From contig JAFAYE010000001.1 in NCBI GenBank assembly GCA_019240525.1, forward strand, positions 469,300 through 533,299: a DNA stretch of 64,000 nt, in the 5' to 3' direction. How positions within the stretch are numbered: position 1 is the stretch's first letter; the number at the start of each line of letters is the position of its first letter. The position numbers and the translations under genes were made by a program. The DNA is from Candidatus Eremiobacterota bacterium. GTDB lineage: Bacteria > Vulcanimicrobiota > Vulcanimicrobiia > Vulcanimicrobiales > Vulcanimicrobiaceae. Shown piece by piece: positions 62,569 to 64,000 of this stretch. Under the pieces are notes generated by a model. That model made no database searches. It had not been told where the DNA came from and saw nothing but the letters and a program-made list of their open reading frames with translations.

Positions 62569-64000
62569 CGATTCGGAAGATACTCATTGCGAATCGTGGG
62601 GAGATTGCGGTGCGCATCATCCGCACTGCCCGCGAGATGGGCATTGCCAGTGTCGCGGTCTACTCGGATAGCGATCGAGAAGCGCTGCACGTTGCGCTCG
62701 CTGACCAAGCGTTTCGGGTCGGGCCGCCTCCGCCGGCGCAGAGCTATCTCGACGTCGAAAGCCTGATCGAGTGCGCGCGGCGTGCGGGCGCCGACGCGGT
62801 CCATCCCGGATACGGCTTTCTTGCCGAGAACGGCGACTTCGCCCGCCGCGTGGTCGCTGAAGGCTTGATTTGGATCGGCCCCCATGCCGCCGCGATCGAT
62901 GCGATGGGAGACAAGCTGCATGCGCGGCGCGCCATGCAAGAAGCCGATGTTCCCGTCGTGCCGGGCGGAAGCGAAGCGCTCGCCGACGTCGCGGCCGCGC
63001 GCGAAGCGGTGCGCAGGTTTGGTTTGCCGCTGGCCTTCAAGGCGGCCGCCGGCGGCGGCGGAAAGGGATTGAAAGTCGCGCATTCGGCCGATGAGGTCGC
63101 GTCGGCCTTCGAAACGGCGCGCCGTGAGGCAACTGCCTACTTCAAGGACGGTACGATCTACGCCGAACGCTATCTCGACAACCCGAAGCACGTCGAGCTG
63201 CAACTGCTCGCCGATAAACATGGCAACGTCGTCCACATCGGGGAACGCGATTGCTCGCTGCAGCGACGGCATCAGAAGCTCTGGGAGGAGGCTCCGCCTG
63301 CAATATCCCAGCGAGTGCGCGCTGCGATGCGCGAGGCCGGCCTACGGGCGGCCAAAGCGATCGGTTACGATTCGGCCGGCACGATCGAGTGCCTCGTGGC
63401 CGGCGACGATTTCTACTTTCTTGAAATGAATACGCGCATTCAAGTGGAGCACACCGTTACCGAAATGATTGCCGGGCTCGACCTCGTGCGCGAGCAGATT
63501 CGCGTGGCGGCGGGCGAGCCGCTCGCGTTCAGTCAGTCCGAAGTAACCTTTCGCGGTTTTTCAATCGAAGTGCGGGTCAATGCCGAGGATCCTGCGCAAG
63601 AGTTTCGCCCGTCACCCGGCACGATTACCACCTATCGCGAGCCGGGCGGCCCGGGGGTTCGCGTCGATTCAGCGGCCTACGCGAACTGGACGATCCCGCC
63701 GCAATACGATTCGCTCGTCGCCAAGCTGATCGTCTGGGCTCCGACTCGTAGCGAGGCAATCGCGCGCCTGCGGCGCGCGCTCGACGAATACGTTATCGAG
63801 GGCATTCCCACGACCTTGGGCTTGCTGCGCGCGCTATGCGACGATCCGCGGGTGCTCGCGGGAAGCTACGGCACCTCGACCTTGGAAGAGTTCACGCGTT
63901 CGTTTCGGCCGGCTCCCGCAGCACGCGTTACCGTCGCGCGCCGCACCGCGCCGCGCCTCGGATCCCTGCGACGAGGCGGCACCAATGCCGGCGGAAATAC
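62565..64000 (+). CDS. accC: Acyl-CoA carboxylase biotin carboxylase subunit, 3' end outside the window
   Basis: The frame opens with GTG at 62565 and stays open to the window end (478 codons). The protein has the biotin carboxylase order: IRKILIANRGEIAVRIIRTAREMG, PGYGFLAEN, the ATP-grasp glycine loop FKAAAGGGGKGLKV, HIGERDCSLQRRHQKLWEEAP and FLEMNTRIQVEHTVTE. EVRVNAEDP and the lid-domain region follow. After about residue 445 the sequence turns basic and low in complexity, and may lead into a linker or a biotin-carrier domain beyond the edge. Together with the beta subunit it forms an acetyl/propionyl-CoA carboxylase. Confidence 0.92.
   Translation, partial: MTIRKILIANRGEIAVRIIRTAREMGIASVAVYSDSDREALHVALADQAFRVGPPPPAQSYLDVESLIECARRAGADAVHPGYGFLAENGDFARRVVAEGLIWIGPHAAAIDAMGDKLHARRAMQEADVPVVPGGSEALADVAAAREAVRRFGLPLAFKAAAGGGGKGLKVAHSADEVASAFETARREATAYFKDGTIYAERYLDNPKHVELQLLADKHGNVVHIGERDCSLQRRHQKLWEEAPPAISQRVRAAMREAGLRAAKAIGYDSAGTIECLVAGDDFYFLEMNTRIQVEHTVTEMIAGLDLVREQIRVAAGEPLAFSQSEVTFRGFSIEVRVNAEDPAQEFRPSPGTITTYREPGGPGVRVDSAAYANWTIPPQYDSLVAKLIVWAPTRSEAIARLRRALDEYVIEGIPTTLGLLRALCDDPRVLAGSYGTSTLEEFTRSFRPAPAARVTVARRTAPRLGSLRRGGTNAGGN

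Noticed and set aside
1-64000. Mobile island or prophage
   Set aside because: No integrase, transposase, phage structural gene or tRNA-linked direct repeats; gene content is metabolic and uniform in composition.

Overview
The window is GC-rich, almost fully coding chromosomal DNA from a diderm, heterotrophic bacterium. The diderm call rests on three TolC-type outer-membrane proteins, an EmrA-type adaptor, a TonB-receptor-like protein, a DapD succinylase and hopanoid-glycan genes (HpnI, HpnK). GTG and TTG starts and 4-bp stop/start overlaps are common. My best guess is Candidatus Eremiobacterota (WPS-2) or a relative; this is inference from gene content and cannot be proven here. I found no rRNA, tRNA, transposase, phage gene or CRISPR array.

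Left part (1-30 kb). rpmB stands alone behind a promoter that looks leaderless. A long minus-strand operon, read cmk, plsC, ispH, polyprenyl synthase, a fused GT-C/protein-mannosyltransferase, yebC, a free-standing PASTA protein, rpe and thiL, joins isoprenoid carrier supply, membrane lipid and possibly protein O-glycosylation. On the plus strand radA, a formiminotransferase, an M16 protease and an aldehyde dehydrogenase follow. A repeat cluster then separates them from the minus-strand dapD-aminotransferase pair. Next is a complete oxidative pentose-phosphate operon: tkt, a transaldolase/glucose-6-phosphate isomerase fusion, gnd, zwf, opcA and pgl, followed by hpnK.

Middle (28-41 kb). hpnK and hpnI flank a secreted phosphoesterase with a structured leader and a small Cys-rich metallothionein-like gene. 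Then comes a seven-gene minus-strand efflux operon: a LolA-like envelope protein, TetR, EmrA, EmrB and three tandem TolC paralogues. Its predicted promoter has one palindrome over the -35 box and a second over the start site, a good candidate for autorepression by the TetR protein.

Right part (41-64 kb). A histidine-utilisation region holds a HutF-like amidohydrolase, hutI, hutU and hutH, with a 1283-residue-class TonB-receptor-like protein set between hutU and hutH. A second, larger cluster of the same dispersed repeat follows. Then come clpC, a secreted Ig-like protein and a WYL regulator in one operon, a MIP18-family protein, a prolyl oligopeptidase, and an acyl-CoA carboxylase beta subunit, fabI and biotin carboxylase set that runs off the window edge.
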